DNA from: Simmondsia chinensis
Taxonomy: Eukaryota; Streptophyta; Magnoliopsida; Caryophyllales; Simmondsiaceae
Direction of reading: 5' to 3'
Length of the DNA: 64,000 bases
Assembly: GCA_018398585.1 (NCBI GenBank)
Contig: JAGTTD010000001.1
Coordinates: 29,767,438 to 29,831,437, forward strand
Shown: positions 63,864 to 64,000 of the stretch, piece by piece
How the letters are laid out: each line of letters starts with the position of its first letter
Numbering within the stretch: position 1 is the first letter of the stretch
Notes under the pieces: generated by a model
Seen by the model: only the letters and a program-made list of their open reading frames with translations
The model's database searches: none
What the model was told of the DNA's origin: nothing
Translations under genes and position numbers: made by a program

Positions 63864-64000
63864 CTTGAAAAGCAACTTATATGAGGTCCGCTAGCAGGAA
63901 GAGAGACCACGGTTAGGTCGAAGCAGAGTTGTTTCGACCGGCAGCTCTGTGTCGATTCCAAGCGATGGTCCGCAGCCTAAGGACTCCTCCACTCGAATAG
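63864..64000 (-). other. Possible exon end with donor on the minus strand
   Basis: GCTTTTCAAG is followed by GTAAATG, a good plant donor, and the 137 bases upstream of it have balanced composition unlike the AT-rich surroundings. No protein is recognised; it may be a 5' UTR exon of a gene reaching beyond the window. Confidence 0.3.

Larger units (their letters stand above)
58917..64000. mobile_element. CACTA (En/Spm) transposon, left end; right end not in the window
   Basis: The terminus CACTATAAGAAAAAGGG is the classic CACTA start. It is followed by subterminal copies of AACGACG/CGTCGTT-type words in both directions (58950-59260 and again 59820-59940), interrupted by an RTE fragment. No complementary CCTTTTTCTTATAGTG end was found, so the extent to 64000 is an upper bound; the true element may be truncated anywhere inside. 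Confidence 0.55.

Overview
The window is nuclear DNA from a flowering plant. The evidence is a FEI-type leucine-rich-repeat receptor kinase gene with plant splice sites, plus plant-specific transposons: L1 with a C-terminal RNase H, RTE LINEs, Copia, Athila/Tat-like and Gypsy elements, CACTA, hAT and Tourist-like MITEs. The species cannot be named from the sequence alone. One host gene dominates the left third, one fragment of a DnaJ-type gene lies at the right end, and nearly everything else is repeat, much of it nested.

Positions 1-23.2 kb: nine exons of the FEI1/FEI2-like gene on the + strand (1345-23049). The first exons, coding for the signal peptide and first LRR, lie left of the window. 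The exons total 1411 bases, stay in frame, keep GT/AG borders and end in a stop. The introns are swollen to as much as 6.9 kb by transposons. Intron 1 of the window holds a very young LTR element (1923-5560; LTRs differ at 2 of 477 positions, perfect 5-bp target duplication). Its only ORF is Gag plus protease followed by an RRM-like domain where reverse transcriptase should be. Other introns hold hAT and Tourist-type elements and SINEs.

Positions 23.2-33.9 kb: MITEs and a third copy of an unusual SINE, then a three-layer nest. A long-inverted-repeat DNA element (26157-33886) contains an RTE LINE (about 26741-33240), which contains a hAT transposon with a decayed transposase (27379-30441). The RTE LINE shares its 3' tail with the SINEs, whose heads derive from 5S rRNA. 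It is therefore the likely type of partner that moved them.

Positions 34.2-44.5 kb: Copia remnants on the minus strand, arranged as two partial elements sharing one LTR. That LTR is split by a 5.2-kb L1 LINE (37219-42444) that has endonuclease, RT and RNase H but no visible ORF1.

Positions 44.5-58.9 kb: fragments of a decayed LTR family (three copies, one inverted) and of two Gypsy gag regions. A non-autonomous Athila/Tat-like element (44980-51502) is inserted into them. It carries three 96-bp tandem repeats that resemble tRNA genes, and an RTE fragment is inserted in its right LTR.

Positions 58.9-64 kb: the left end of a CACTA transposon (58917) with subterminal repeats, two RTE tails, and a DnaJ-type zinc-finger/C-terminal-domain fragment on the minus strand, cut in two by an 831-bp MITE-like element. 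The right CACTA end is not in the window, so the DnaJ piece may be captured cargo or a broken host gene.
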